A program made the position numbers and the translations under genes. From Cymbidium sinense (taxonomy: Eukaryota; Streptophyta; Magnoliopsida; Asparagales; Orchidaceae): a stretch of 64,000 bases of DNA. The notes under the pieces are model-generated. The model was not told the DNA's origin. It did no database searches and saw nothing but the letters and a program-made list of their open reading frames with translations. Positions 35,513 to 46,859 of this stretch are shown one piece after another (the stretch's first letter is position 1; the number at the start of each line of letters is the position of its first letter). The stretch spans positions 145,387,643 through 145,451,642 of the forward strand of contig CM038217.1 in NCBI GenBank assembly GCA_021442155.1, read 5' to 3'.

Positions 35513-35625
35513 TTTTATGCAATTAAAGTCTCTCCCAAAAAAAAATCTAATTTAATACATTGCATTTAAATGACTATTTAATTTATTAAAATAAGTTCAT
35601 AAGTTTAATAATCTTACTCACTTAT

Positions 35626-36436
35626 TGATATGACACTTAAAATATACAATAAGCACTAATCTTGATGTTAAAAGCAACGATCCGTTGAAAGGAGATCAAG
35701 CTCTTAAAATATCCTTGGAAACTTTGGGATATCGTTAAATCCCTAAATAGCTCTCAAATATGAAGTGTTTATAATCAAATCGAGCGTCTCGATGGTTCCA
35801 ACAAGCCAAAGATCTTACAATTCCAGCTTCATTTGAGCATTCAAATACACAAAATACATCATATAATCGAGGGAATCATCATGAGCCGTCCGATGGAGAG
35901 GAGTGGTTCAGATTTTGCATATATTTACAGAGACGCTACTCCTCCAATCTATAAATAGCCCCTCATTCCTCATATGAAGGGGGGCCAAGAAAAAGAGAAG
36001 GGGGCAAGCAAGAGAGAGGAGAGAGCTCAAAAGATCCTCCAAGCACAATCGTGCCGCCACTGATTGCCGCCAACCACCGCCGGCCACGCCATCACCGCCA
36101 CTCGATCCTCGGCCGTCATTGCTCATCATCACCACTATCGTCGGCCATCAACGCCAACATCATCTTCGCCAACATCATCGTCAACATCGTTGTCAACATC
36201 TACAGCAAGTTGTCCATTCCTCATATACAATTACCCCGTATCGGAAGATCTTGTACTCTGAAACAGATACATAGTAGAAGCTTTTTATTGGGCTAGGCCC
36301 CGTGATTTTTCCCTCTTTTTGAGGTTTTCCACGTTAAAATTTTGGAGTTTTATTGTTCGCTCTTTAAATACTTTGGCGTCTGACTCCCAAAAGCTAAGAT
36401 AAACTTTTACTCTACGAATCGGTTTTCAGACGCACA
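35626..36436 (+). repeat. 5' LTR of the non-autonomous element
   Basis: 811 bp, starting TGATATGAC after the CTTAT duplication. TATA box TATAAATA at 35950-35957. The GCCGCC/CATCATC triplet-rich region at 36050-36200 explains the short open frames there. Confidence 0.85.
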
Positions 36437-36769
36437 GCTTTCCATCTCAGGAATATCGATTCCCATTATTTTATCTTTATGATGACACCAAGTTTTCCAA
36501 CAAGATCAAAACCACCATCGAGGTGGAGCATTTCAAGCTTTTAAAGAGCAAGCAAAGAATGAAGATTCATCAAACTTTGTTCCTTGATTCGCCGAACTGG
36601 GGCAACTCTTAATCTCTAAGATCACCCATGTTAAGCATCTAATCGATTTCCATCCCAAGAAACAAGTCAAAGTTGGAGGATATTTCAACATTGAGAAGAG
36701 ATATAGCTTTATAAATTATATTTTCCACTCATACTCATGGAAAATGAGACCGCGTTAAGGAGCAACTAC

Positions 36770-38640
36770 AACCACAAACGGATGTTTTAATTGACCTCTT
36801 CCATACAGTTAATGTCATCTGTAACACTCGACAAACAACCTAGATAGTCAAAGGTCCTTGTTGGACTTCCCATGACCTCTTCCATAGTTAACGCCATCGA
36901 GCAAAGACTCTGACAAACAACCTAAGATGGGTCAAAAGGTCCTTGGTGGACTTCCTACGACCTCTTCCATATAGTTAACGCCATCGAGCAAAGACTAACA
37001 AACAACCTAGATAGGTCAAAGGTCCTGGTGGACTTCCATGACCTCTTCCATACAAGTTAACGCCATCGGTAACACTCGACAAACAACCTAGATAGGTCAA
37101 AGGTCCTTGGTGGACTTCCACCACCTCTTCCATACAAGTTAACGCCATCGGGTAACACTCGACAAACAACCTGGATGGGTCGAAATCCTCGGATTAATTC
37201 AACCTCTTCCACAGTTAACGCCATCGCAACACTGACAAACAACCTGGATGGGTCAAAATCTCGGATTCAATTCAACCTCTTCCATATAGGTTAACGCCAT
37301 CGAAGTCACGATAAACAACCCTGATGGGTCAAAATCCTCAGATTCAATTCAACCTCTTCCATACGTTAACATCATCGTAATACTGACAAACAACCCCGGA
37401 TAGGTCAAAAATTTTCGGATTGATTCAACCACTTCCACATGTTGCGCATCGGTAAAGACTCGGCAAACAACCTAGATAGGTCAAAAGTCCTTGGTGGACT
37501 TCCTACGATCTCTTCCATACAGTGTTAACGCCATCGGCGAAGACTGCAAACAACCTCGGATAGTCAAAATCCTCGCCGATTCAATTCAACCTCTTCCATA
37601 CAAAGTTAACGCCATCGTAACACTCGACAAACAACTCAGATAGGTCAAAGGTCCGGTGGACTTCCCACGACCTCTTCCATACAAGTTAACGCCATTGGGT
37701 AACTCGACAAACAACCTCGGATGGGTGAAATCTCGATTCAATTCAACCTCTTCCACGTTAACATCATCGAGTAACACTGACAAATCTCGATGGTCAAAAT
37801 CAATTCATTCAACTTCCATATGTTAACATCATCGAAGTCACACTGATAAACAACCTCGGATGGGTCAAAATCTCGAATTCAATTTAACCTCTTCCATACG
37901 TTAAGATCATCTAACACTGACAAACAACCGGATGTCAAATCCTCGATTCAATTCAACCTCTTCCATAGTTAACGCCATCGGGTAACACTCGACAAACAAC
38001 CTCGATGGGTCAAAATCCTCGGATTCAATTCAACATCTTCCATATAGTTAACGCCATCGAAGTCACACTCGATAAACAACCGGATGGGTCAAAATCCTCC
38101 GGATTCAATTCAACCTCTTCCATACAAGTGTCATGGGTAACACTCGACAAACAACCTGGATGGGTCAAATCCTCCGGATTCAATTCAACCTCTTCCACAC
38201 AGATTAACCCTAACACTCTGACGAACAACCTCGGATGGGTCAAAATCCTTAGAGGATTCAATTCAACCTCTTCCATATAGGTTAATGTCATCAAGTCACA
38301 CTCTGATAAACAACCTCGGATGGGTCAAAATCTCGCCGGATTAATTCAACCTCTTCCATACGATTAACATCATCAACACTGAAACAACTCCGGATAGGTC
38401 AAAATCTTTAGCGGATTCGATTCAACCACTTTCACGGTTAACGCCATCAGTAAAGACTCGCAAATAACCTGATAGGTCAAAGTCTGGTGGACTTCTACGA
38501 CCTCTTCCAGTGTTAACGCCATCGAAGACTGGAAAACAACCTCGGATAGCTCAAAAATTCTTAGCGGATTCAATTCAACCTCTTCCATACAGATTAACAT
38601 CATCGAGTCACACTCTGGCAAACAATCTCGGATAGGTCAA
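36770..38640 (+). repeat. ~80-bp tandem repeat array, roughly two dozen copies
   Basis: Units combine ACCTCTTCCATA, GTTAACGCCATCG, ACTCGACAAACAACC and GGATGGGTCAAA, spaced 72-91 bp apart (for example GTTAACGCCATC at about 36883, 36974, 37058, 37139 and 37213). Two unit flavours alternate in blocks: one with GGTGGACTTCC, the other with GGATTCAATTCA. A short relative lies after pol in the Tat element (49795-50060). Confidence 0.85.
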
Positions 38641-38649
38641 AAATCACCA

Positions 38650-39340
38650 ACCGATCATCCTCGACTACCGACGCCAAAGCCGCACCGGTTTACTACCGCC
38701 GCTGTTTCTCTACCACTCCTGACGGCCACTAACCGCGAATGCCACGCCACTTGCTTTTATTACCGCTCGAATTATCACATAATCTCCGTTATCTCTCCGA
38801 ATCCTCCGGCTACCACATCGTTGCTGACATCTCGCTTAATACTGACGCGGCCGAATTGCTGACAATTCGCCGTTGTTGAAACCTTGCTGGCCGAACCATA
38901 TAGACTACTTATCGCTGATGATCTTTTCGCTCATTTATTGTCGCCGGTATCAGACTGATTATCGACGGCTCCGTTGCTACCTGTTGCCATTGCGCGCTGA
39001 ACATCGGCCGCAACCATCAGCTGATTACCAGCTGATTACGTTACCGGCTACTACTGCTGACCATCGCCGGCATCTTCACTATCGACGTCTGCCACCTACA
39101 CTATCGCTGCATCTTATTATCGACGTTGGCACAAGCCACTGCTGACCACCGCTTCCGGTTAAGCTGCTGTTAATTAATTCTATCACTCGCTAACCACTGC
39201 TACTAATCACTGCCGCCGGCCATCAGCTTATCGTTTCAATCTTCTCCGATCACTACCATCGTTGCTGTTATTCTCGCTGACTACTATCGCTGGCCGCTTA
39301 TCGTTGACATTGCCAACCCCAGCCTCCGGCATCATCTCCT
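38650..39340 (+). repeat. GC-rich degenerate triplet-like zone
   Basis: Dominated by words such as GCTGACCACCGCTG, CATCGCCGG and TACCGGC, without a sustained frame. Very similar word content occupies the LTR at 61230-61850, which suggests shared ancestry or parallel expansion in related elements. Confidence 0.5.
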
Positions 39341-39410
39341 GATTGTTCCAAACCCTGGCTGGTCCGGCTGACGATAACGCTTTCCTTAAGTGGAAAACCG
39401 GAGCCTCGCC

Positions 39411-39690
39411 AGATGAACTACGGTGTCTTGATCGCTTCCAACCGGCCGGTCCAACAAAGATACCAACGCTTCTTCGAGGGAAAATCGAGCTCGCCAGATG
39501 AACTACTGTCTTGATTTTCCAAACCCGGCTGGTCGACAAGATGGGCCAACGCTTCTTCGAGGGAAAATCGGACCCTCGCCAGATGAACTACGGGCTTGAT
39601 CGCCTCCAAACCCGTCCATTAAAGATAGCCAATGCCTCTTTCGAGGGAAAATCTGAGCTCACAGATGAACATGTGCCGACCGCCTTCTCT
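39411..39690 (+). repeat. ~85-bp tandem repeat near the 3' end of the interior
   Basis: AGATGAAC recurs at 39411, 39496, 39591 and 39663, each preceded by GAGGGAAAATC-type sequence and followed by CTTGATCGCYTCCAA or a variant. Located just downstream, in antisense direction, of the minus-strand TATA box. Confidence 0.75.
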
Positions 39691-39744
39691 AAACAACCTC
39701 ACTCAAGAAGAAGAGAAGACTAGAGTGTTAAGAAGTGTGCCTTC

Positions 39745-39770
39745 GCCCTGGGGTTTTATAGACCCCTTGG
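39745..39770 (-). promoter_or_regulatory. Putative antisense promoter (TATA module) of the non-autonomous element
   Basis: On the minus strand, CCAAGGGGTCTATAAAACCC contains a strong TATA box (plus-strand TTTTATA 39754-39760) inside an imperfect palindrome. Essentially the same module occurs at 51950-51978 in the Tat element. Confidence 0.5.
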
Positions 39771-39819
39771 GGCAAAGGGTAAAAATCGCCTAAACCGCCT
39801 GAAACCGCCTAAACCGCTA

Positions 39820-40330
39820 AAACTCATTATTCAGTGGGCGCTGGCATCAAGGAACCTCCTCCGCCGCTCTCACGCTTCGCCGGCCGCGAACCACGGCCAC
39901 GTAAACAGAACTGCCCGGTTCAATTGCCGCTGGGTTCAAGGGCCACAATCAAGCCCACGGTCGCGAACCGCTTCCCACGCCAAGACGCTTCACGGCCGCA
40001 ACACGGGCCACGAAGTCGCAACCACTCGCGCTGGCCGCGACGATTCATGGCAAGAACCGCCAACGGCTCGCTCATAATTCGCGCTCAATTTCGCCATACC
40101 GACTCGCTACCAAGGCTGACCTGACGACTCCACTCGCTGCTCGGGCGAATTCGACGCCGGCTCACAATCTGGCCTGCGAATCGCGAACCGCTCCACCACG
40201 ACCGCCCGCCGAGCCCACTACGCACTGGCCGCAAAACCACGCTCGCCACGATGACAAGGAAAGCACCTGCCAATGGCCACGCCCATAGGAGCTCACGCTC
40301 ACGGAGCTCAAGGAAGCTGCTCGCACCGGA
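39820..40330. other. GC-rich region upstream of the antisense TATA box
   Basis: GC-rich sequence with GGCCGCGAACC and CCACGG words and no believable gene; open frames on both strands are short and overlapping. Occupies the same place as the ACGTGG cluster in the Tat element. Confidence 0.4.
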
Positions 40331-40543
40331 TGAGTATGTAACCTCGAAATCTCGTACCCGTGCATACCTACACGTATTTGCGGCTCTGCATTAGCTTCCG
40401 TAGTCATAATATTGTGTTCTTATGAAGATCTGTTCTCTCAAAATGTGCAGTTAATGGACCCTCAAATTTCATTGAAGAATTTGCTATTTTTTCAAGTATT
40501 TAGCATATATTTTTGGATGATTGATGTCATCAAAATAGAAAAA

Positions 40544-41305
40544 CGATATGACACTTAAAATACTATTACAAACGAATCTTAATGTTAAAAGCAACCAAGT
40601 TGAAACCGTCGAGATCAAGCTCTTAAAATATCCTCGAAATTTTGGGATATCGCTAAATTCTTAAATAGCTCTCAAATATGAAGTGTTTATAGCTAAATCG
40701 CCTCGAATGAGCCGATTCCAACAAGCCAAAGATCTTACACTAATTTCATTTGAGCATTCAAATACACAAAATACATCATATGATCGAGAGAATCATCACC
40801 GTCAGATGGAGGAGTGATTTGAATTTGCATGTATTTACAGATGCCACTCTCCAATCTATAAATAGCCCTATTCCTCATATAAAGCCAAGAAAAGGAGAAG
40901 GCAAGCAAGAGAGAGGAGAGAGCTCAAAGATCCTCCACACCGTGCTCCACTGACGGTTGCCAACCACCGCCGGCCGCGCCATCGCCCACCACGCCTAGTC
41001 GAATTATCTGTTTGCCATCATCACCACCACTATCGTTGGCCATCGCCAATAACATCTTCACAACATCATCGCTAACATCGTGCCAACATTGTCATATTGA
41101 ATGCTGTCCATTCCTCATATACACTCAGAATCCAGACGGAAGATCTTTCAAATGATACAAGCATTTTCCTAGGCTGGTTTTTTCCCTCTTTTGAGGTTTT
41201 CCATGTTAAAATTTTGTATTCGCTTTAAATACCGTATTCTGCATTCTCAAAGAAGCTAAGGCGTAAACTTTTACTCTACCGCAACTAGTTTTCTAGCACG
41301 CAACA
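40544..41305 (+). repeat. 3' LTR of the non-autonomous element
   Basis: 762 bp, aligned with 35626-36436. Starts CGATATGACAC after an A-rich tract (GATGTCATCAAAATAGAAAA) that may be a decayed polypurine tract. TATA box at 40857-40864. Ends CGCAACA followed by CTTAT. Confidence 0.85.
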
Positions 41306-41370
41306 CTTATAATTTTTATTATAAAATTGGTGTTATTATTTTATCAATTATATATAATTTAATTATTTTA

Positions 41371-41535
41371 AGAAAGGTAAAGGTAGACCTGAAAAGACTT
41401 GGTTAACATGTATAAAAAATGACCTTAGTATACTTGAATTAAATAAAAATTTGGCACATAATAGAACACAATGGAGAAGAAGAATTCATGTAGCCGACCT
41501 CACATTGTGGGATAAAGGCTTGTTGTTGTTGTTAT
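41371..41535 (+). pseudogene. 3' tail of an RTE-type LINE
   Basis: The plus strand reads GRPEKTWLTCIKNDL, WRRRIHVADLTLWDKG and then a leucine run encoded by TTG repeats. This matches the C terminus and (TTG)n tail of plant RTE-clade non-LTR retrotransposons. Only the last ~55 codons remain, consistent with 5' truncation during target-primed reverse transcription. Confidence 0.7.
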
Positions 41536-41599
41536 TGTATACATCCTACAGTTGACTTAGGATAACCTGTGTGGATTGACTAAAGTCCTATGTGAAGTA

Positions 41600-41618
41600 G
41601 GTTTAGGGTTTAGGGTTC
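41600..41618 (+). repeat. Short telomere-like motif
   Basis: GGTTTAGGGTTTAGGGTT is about two and a half copies of the plant telomere repeat TTTAGGG. Too short to call an interstitial telomere. Confidence 0.6.
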
Positions 41619-41879
41619 AGTGCCTCAAAGCTAGCGTATACTTCGTTTAATCATGAAAACATTTCCTTTTTCAGTAGCTCTGTCAGTTATGCTACTATAG
41701 AGCTAAAGTTCCTCATAAATCTCTCTTAAAAAAAGTCAAGTCATGAAAATTGTGTACCTAAGTGATGATGCTATAACTATGGGCTAGACTAGTTCACAAA
41801 CTCCATCTTTCAGGGATTTATCTCAATACTAGTAACTAAAATAATGTGCCCCAAAAAGCATGTCCGTGGAATCAAAAAG

Positions 41880-42370
41880 TGACACTTTATTGGATAGGCG
41901 TACAACTTCTTCGCCTACAGAACTTGAAAGACCTGATTCAGATGTTGTAAGGGAATTGTCAATAGATGATTATACACTAAAATATCATCAAAGTAGACAA
42001 CCACAATTTTTTTAATGAATGATAAAAAAATCTGGTTCACTAGCTGCATGAAAGTGCTGGGAGCATTGGAAAAACCAAATGACATGATTATCCACTCATA
42101 TAAGTCATCTTATATCTAACAAATCATACAAGCATAGAATCAAGAACCGGTATTTGATAGTAATTTTGTTCACAACATTGTTGTCAAGACACATACTCAA
42201 AGAGTCATCTTTTTTGGGCACAATAAGAGCTAGAACAACACATGGACTAATCCTCTCACGCATCAATCATTTATAAATCAAATCCTCAACCTATCTATAA
42301 AGCTCCTTGTGCTCAGCTGGTCACATGCAGTAAGCAAGTCAATTGGGGAGCGTTGATCTTAAGATGGGAT
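41880..42370 (-). pseudogene. Ty3/gypsy reverse transcriptase relic, minus strand
   Basis: Read from 42370 downward, with stops: PAEHKELYR and [19 protein letters not shown], then [15 protein letters not shown]. After a degraded part come FSNAPSTF-like sequence and VVVYFDDILVY, the catalytic YxDD box, near 41975. These are RT motifs of Ty3/gypsy elements, closest in style to chromovirus pol. Protease, RNase H and integrase are not recognisable nearby. Confidence 0.75.
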
Positions 42371-42924
42371 CTATAGCATGTTAAATATCCTGCACTAACA
42401 TGTTATTTTGGGGTAGTTTAAAAGTTCACCTATAAATTCTAACTAATAGGTATAAGAAAGACAGATGGAGTAAATGGCATTAATTGTGATAAATATGGCT
42501 TCTAGTTTAGAAGAAAAGCATTAATGATTATCGTGCCACTAAAAGATATATTAATTCTAATGAAATATATGAGTTGAATCTCAATCAAACCTGTATGCTT
42601 CCATGGCGATTAAATAAAAGAACCAATCCAAACAATAAGGACTTCTTAAAATAAAAGGGAGTAGAAACTATTAGTATGAAGAAGTGGAACAAAACGTGTA
42701 AATGCACTCAATAATAAATTCTTCTTCTACAAATAACATATGTTAAGATATCTCGATAAAGTGATATGTGAAATAGGGCTTCACAACAACTATCAAATTA
42801 TGTTTAAAAATGCATTTCTATTGAACCAAGTTTCTATCATTAGTGAATAGGGCAATAGTATTATATCGCTAAAATTGGTGTTAGATGCATTGACAATAAA
42901 AATTAGGAATGCTAACCTTTATAC
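42371..42924. other. Unassigned; ends in half of the repeat unit targeted by copia
   Basis: No coding signal. The last ~45 bp (42878-42924, including CATTGACAATAAAAATTAGG) match the start of the filler that follows each TATA hairpin at 59541-60680. They are the left half of the insertion target of the copia element. Confidence 0.6.
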
Positions 42925-43318
42925 TATTGGAAATTTTTGAATATAGACTCACATATAAATTTAATTATATATTATGTGATATCTTAATTTTTAAGCCTAT
43001 TAATTTTGTGATCAAATACAGATTAATTAATTTTAGATTTTTGAGACATCTTATTAATTTTGTATAATTATCAGAATAAGATTTTTTTATTTATTTTATT
43101 TTAATGATAAAATAAAATAAAATGCACTCAAGATATAGGATCACATTATTCTAAAAGTGAAGTTATCATTTTACTCATATCTCATCTAAGAGAACGCTTT
43201 TTATCTCTCTTCAAAATTTGAAGTAAAAATCTAGATATCTTCATTATTTGACGCTTCCAATTACATCTTGATGAAGATCTGCTAAATAAATTTATTTTTA
43301 TCTTACATATTTCCAATA
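42925..43318 (+). repeat. 5' LTR of the copia element
   Basis: Aligns with 58681-59019 but is 394 bp long and more mutated, including an added A/T-rich stretch near 43085-43125. Terminal TG has become TA and terminal CA has become TA. Confidence 0.8.
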
Positions 43319-43321
43319 GAA

Positions 43322-43335
43322 ATATTATCAGAATC
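43322..43335 (+). other. Decayed copia primer-binding site
   Basis: TATTATCAGAATC matches TGGTATCAGAGC at most positions. That is the initiator-methionine tRNA primer site typical of Ty1/copia elements, placed directly after the 5' LTR. Confidence 0.5.
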
Positions 43336-43612
43336 ATTAAAATGATTTTCCTTTTCATTTTTTAGATTATTTAAAAAAGATCAAAGTATTATTCAAAATT
43401 TTTTTTTGAAAATGATTTGATCATTTGCATAAAGTTATAAGTTCGATATTTAGATTTTTATATTATAATTTTATAAATTAATATAGCTAAATTTGTTTTA
43501 TATTTTATCATAATTTTAATTTTATACATCATATATTATTTTGTCAATGATTTAATAAAAGAATATGAAATGTTTTTTATGTCTATCGTTTATAATACAA
43601 ATGATATTTCAG

Positions 43613-43617
<5 letters not shown>

Positions 43618-43658
<41 letters not shown>

Positions 43659-43830
43659 ACTTCCGTTTCATCTGAGGGATTTATATATAAATATATATAA
43701 GTTTTATAAATATTATAGTTATTCCATTGGATGAAATTATCATCTGAGGGGCGTTTATCTAAATATACATAAGCTAATATAAATGTTATAATTATTCCAT
43801 TTAATTCCGTTTCATCCGTTCTTTTCATGA
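43618..43830. repeat. (TA)n run and ~72-bp repeats in the copia leader
   Basis: A TA microsatellite (about 43618-43652) is followed by repeated units containing ATCTGAGGG (43669 and 43741) and TTATTCCATT. The 98-codon minus-strand frame here is produced by these repeats. Confidence 0.7.
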
Positions 43831-43932
43831 GTATATATAAATATAATAATATATCCCATTTAATTGTTTTTTTAATCAATTAAATAATATTTGTAATATA
43901 ATTTAACTGAATATAAATATGAAACGTTTCGT

Positions 43933-44777
43933 TGATACATCCTCGAAAATTAATCTGATCAAGACGTAATCTCAAGAGATTTTCGAAATGCTCGATCTAA
44001 TCACCGATTTCAAAGAACTTACATTAAATCAATTGCCTCGATGAGACAACATAACAACATCAAGCATACCGATCCGAAGCTCAATCGACCGCATCAAGCT
44101 ATCGGAGCATGAAAATGGATCCTGATCCGCCAAATGGTCACCAAAACTGACATATTTATAGTCAGATCGAGCGGCTCGTCAAGACGAATCCAACGAATCC
44201 AAGATCACCCAATTCCGACATCATTAAGGCACCCAGATCATCAAAATACACCGTCGATCGGTGGGATCGACCGCCGTCCGATGGGAGTGGTTGGAGTTTT
44301 CCACGTTTACAAGCCCCGCCACTCCCAAAAAATCTATAAATAGAGCTTCATTCTCACCTTAGAGGGACCGAATGAAAGACCAGAGCTCGAGAACCACCCG
44401 ACCTTGACACGACCATCTATCATCACCACTGCCTACCAAGAAGTGCTCAAGATCGTGAGATCGCCTGGGACTAGAAAAGACCGCCACCGCCTCTTTCTCC
44501 TCAAGATCAAGAGGTTGCTCCTAAGATCATATTTGGGAAACTTCTCCGCAGGTTGGAGTTGACCGATATTATTTCGAATATTGTTTAGCCCAACACCTTC
44601 TTCTCGAACTAGCGAAGCGGGACACGTATCTTTTGAACACATAGTGAAAGTTCTGAGGCAAGGCAGGGTGGTTTTCCCCGGGTTTTCCGTATAACCCCTG
44701 TGTTCATATCACCTTGTGTGTTGGATAATTTTTGAGCTGAAGATCTGCATCTAGGAATAAAATTCTCTAGCATAGCA
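43933..44777 (+). repeat. 5' LTR of the Tat element
   Basis: 845 bp, ending TAGCATAGCA. TATA box TATAAATA at 44335-44342, preceded by CGCCACTCCC and followed by AGAGCTTCATTC. The same promoter layout occurs in the other LTR families here. Confidence 0.85.
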
Positions 44778-44779
44778 GT

Positions 44780-44797
44780 TTGGCCGTCTGTGGGAAA
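44780..44797 (+). other. Primer-binding site of the Tat element
   Basis: TTGGCCGTCTGTGGGAAA lies two bases after the LTR end. It resembles the TTGGCGCCGTCTGTGGGAA primer site common in plant Ty3/gypsy elements, with two bases lost. Confidence 0.7.
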
Positions 44798-45960
44798 AGT
44801 TCCCCATTGCTATATCTCCAATATGATTGGTAAGCGGGGTGAGTTAGGCCCCTCTTTGGAAAATCAGCGTTCAAGGATGGAGGATTCCCGAGCGAAATTC
44901 TTGACTCTGCGAGAGGGCCGGCAAAGCGTTCCAACGCTGGAAGAGCCACGCGAGTTCCGCGGCCCTCGGCATAATCAGATTTTCTTCACGAGAATGATTG
45001 CAGGAATCTTGGGATCAGTAGAACCCCTTGGCACCACATCCGGATCTTTGAACTTACGGATACGCCGGTTCTACTCACCCATGGCTCGACCTCGTGGTGA
45101 AACTCCCGTCATCTTATCTGCGATGAACTACGGCGGCGTGCGGGAAGAGTTCCGATCGAATGATCCATTCTCCCTCGCGCCTCTTCCAACTTCGTCCCCA
45201 GCTTGAGCATCTCTGATACCGATTCGGCGAGATTCAAGCTTCCGGCATGGACCACTACGATGGCTTCGCCGTCTGCGAGCATATCGATCACTTTGAGCGA
45301 TCATGCACATTCGGCGTCAAATGACTCTCTTGTGTCGGGTATTCCGGACTCTCAGGGCGGGCTCGTGCGGTTCTATTCCATTTAAGGGTCAGATCATTTG
45401 GAGCTTCGATTGTTTGTAGAACTTCTGGCGAACAAGAGAATCATCGAGATTCATCACATCTCTCAGAATCGCGAGCGATGGAGAGTCCCTCGAAAGAATA
45501 CTTCGAGGTTCTCCTCACGAGATCTGAGGAGTAGATCAGAACTTTTGAGGCGTGCTCTCGGAGGACTCGGCGGATACTTATTCATCATTAATGAGGTCCA
45601 TTCTATCGACTGGTCCACGAATAGAGGCACAAATCTCGTGAAGCTATCGGTGCTCATCAGCGTTTGAACCACGCGACAAGCGGAAGAAGGTTCCCAAAGG
45701 TGATGTTCAAACATCTCGAGAAAAAAAGAAGAAGCGACCTCCCCAAAACCTCCTCGTGGCGACCTCGGATGACTCAATCGAGAGAGAAAATATCTGACTC
45801 TCAACCGTCATGCGAACATCCTCTATCGGGAAGAGGATAGCGTCAAGTGGCAGCTTTAAAGTGCAGGTGGAAATCAGAGAATTACGCCACTTTCACGCGG
45901 TAGGGCACCAGCGAAGAGTGCCACCAAGCGAAGGAGGAGATTGAAAGACTAATCGTCGGT
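44798..45960 (+). pseudogene. Degraded gag region of the Tat element
   Basis: A sequence of short open stretches between the primer site and the protease, the longest at 44790-45206 and 45398-45667. It has the basic, serine-rich composition of gypsy gag but I recognise no zinc knuckle. The call rests mainly on position. Confidence 0.5.
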
Positions 45961-46049
45961 ATCTAGGCCGTTTTATACAAAACCAACCCTCGTCGGCAAA
46001 TCTTTGGGGCAACCACTCGGAAGGAAGCAGCGGTGGAGATAAACAATTG

Positions 46050-46640
46050 CGGAGGGCGGTGTTATCGCCAAATATTCATTGCCAGAGGCGAGAAGTCTCG
46101 GGTTGACCATTCTATCACCTTTGATGATTTAGATCTAGAGGGCCGCATCCCACATCAAGATCCCTTGTCATCGGTCACGGTGTGATCCATGCTTCAATAT
46201 TAAAGGATATTGATCGACAATGGGAGTTCGGTTGATGTTCTTTTATTCCACTTTCCTTAGCATGGGTATAGAAAGAGAAGCTTCAACCCGGCGGTCCTGT
46301 ATGGATTTGATAATCGGCCGTATTAGTGGAAGGGACAATCGGTCTTCCGTAACTCTTGGAGAATTTCCCGACCGTAACCCACTTGATACAATTTATTGTA
46401 GTCAAGTCAGTCACATACAATGCAATATTTGGGAGACCTCTCCGGTCTATTCGGATCACATCGTGCCTCACCTCAGATGAAATTCCGACTGGCATCGGTA
46501 AGTGGGAATCAACGGAATCTGGCGTCTTTATCAACAAGCCGACCATTTCGTCGGTAACCCTCAACATCGAGAACTTGACTACGAGATGAGGATGCCTCGA
46601 AGGGCTTCTCCGGTTGAAGATGTAATTTGTCTTCCTATCT
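46050..46640 (+). pseudogene. Aspartic protease region of the Tat element
   Basis: Contains the Tat-type protease core LIDNGSSVDVL (about 46210-46242), preceded by DDLDLEGRIPHQDPL and followed, after a frameshift, by SVTYNAIFGRPL (about 46400-46435). The NGSS motif with its aspartate is the active-site loop of the family. Frameshifts and stops separate the parts. Confidence 0.75.
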
Positions 46641-46859
46641 GAAGTTGATCCATCGCGAAGGTGAAGGTGGGATCGTTCTTTGTCTCTTGATGAAATCGAA
46701 TCGTAGATTTTAGCGTAAAATCAAGATATCTTTGCACGGGCGCGCCGATATTACGGGCATTGACGGAAGTCATTACGCACTCCCTCAAAGTTGACTCAAC
46801 CTATAAGCGGTGTCTGAAGAAAGAACCTTAAACCACGAGCGATTGCGGGTCATAGAACA

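Larger units (their letters stand above)
35626..41305 (+). mobile_element. Non-autonomous Ty3/gypsy-like LTR retrotransposon, 5.7 kb
   Basis: Two LTRs (35626-36436 and 40544-41305) and a 5-bp duplication CTTAT (35621-35625 and 41306-41310) define the element precisely. The LTR begins TGATATGACACTTAAAATA (CGATATGACAC in the 3' copy) and ends CGCACA (5') or CGCAACA (3'). The interior carries no gag or pol. It holds a degenerate leader, about two dozen ~80-bp tandem repeats (36770-38640), a GC-rich triplet-like zone (38650-39340), a further ~85-bp repeat (39411-39690), and a minus-strand TATA module (39745-39770). The last two features resemble those of the autonomous Tat element at 43933-53464. 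This copy therefore looks like a deletion derivative related to Tat-lineage elements, mobilised in trans. Confidence 0.85.

Noticed and set aside
38005..38294. Overlapping repetitive frames on both strands
   Set aside because: Translated ~80-bp minisatellite units.
41600..41618. Interstitial telomere
   Set aside because: Only about 2.5 TTTAGGG units, as expected by chance or in promoters.
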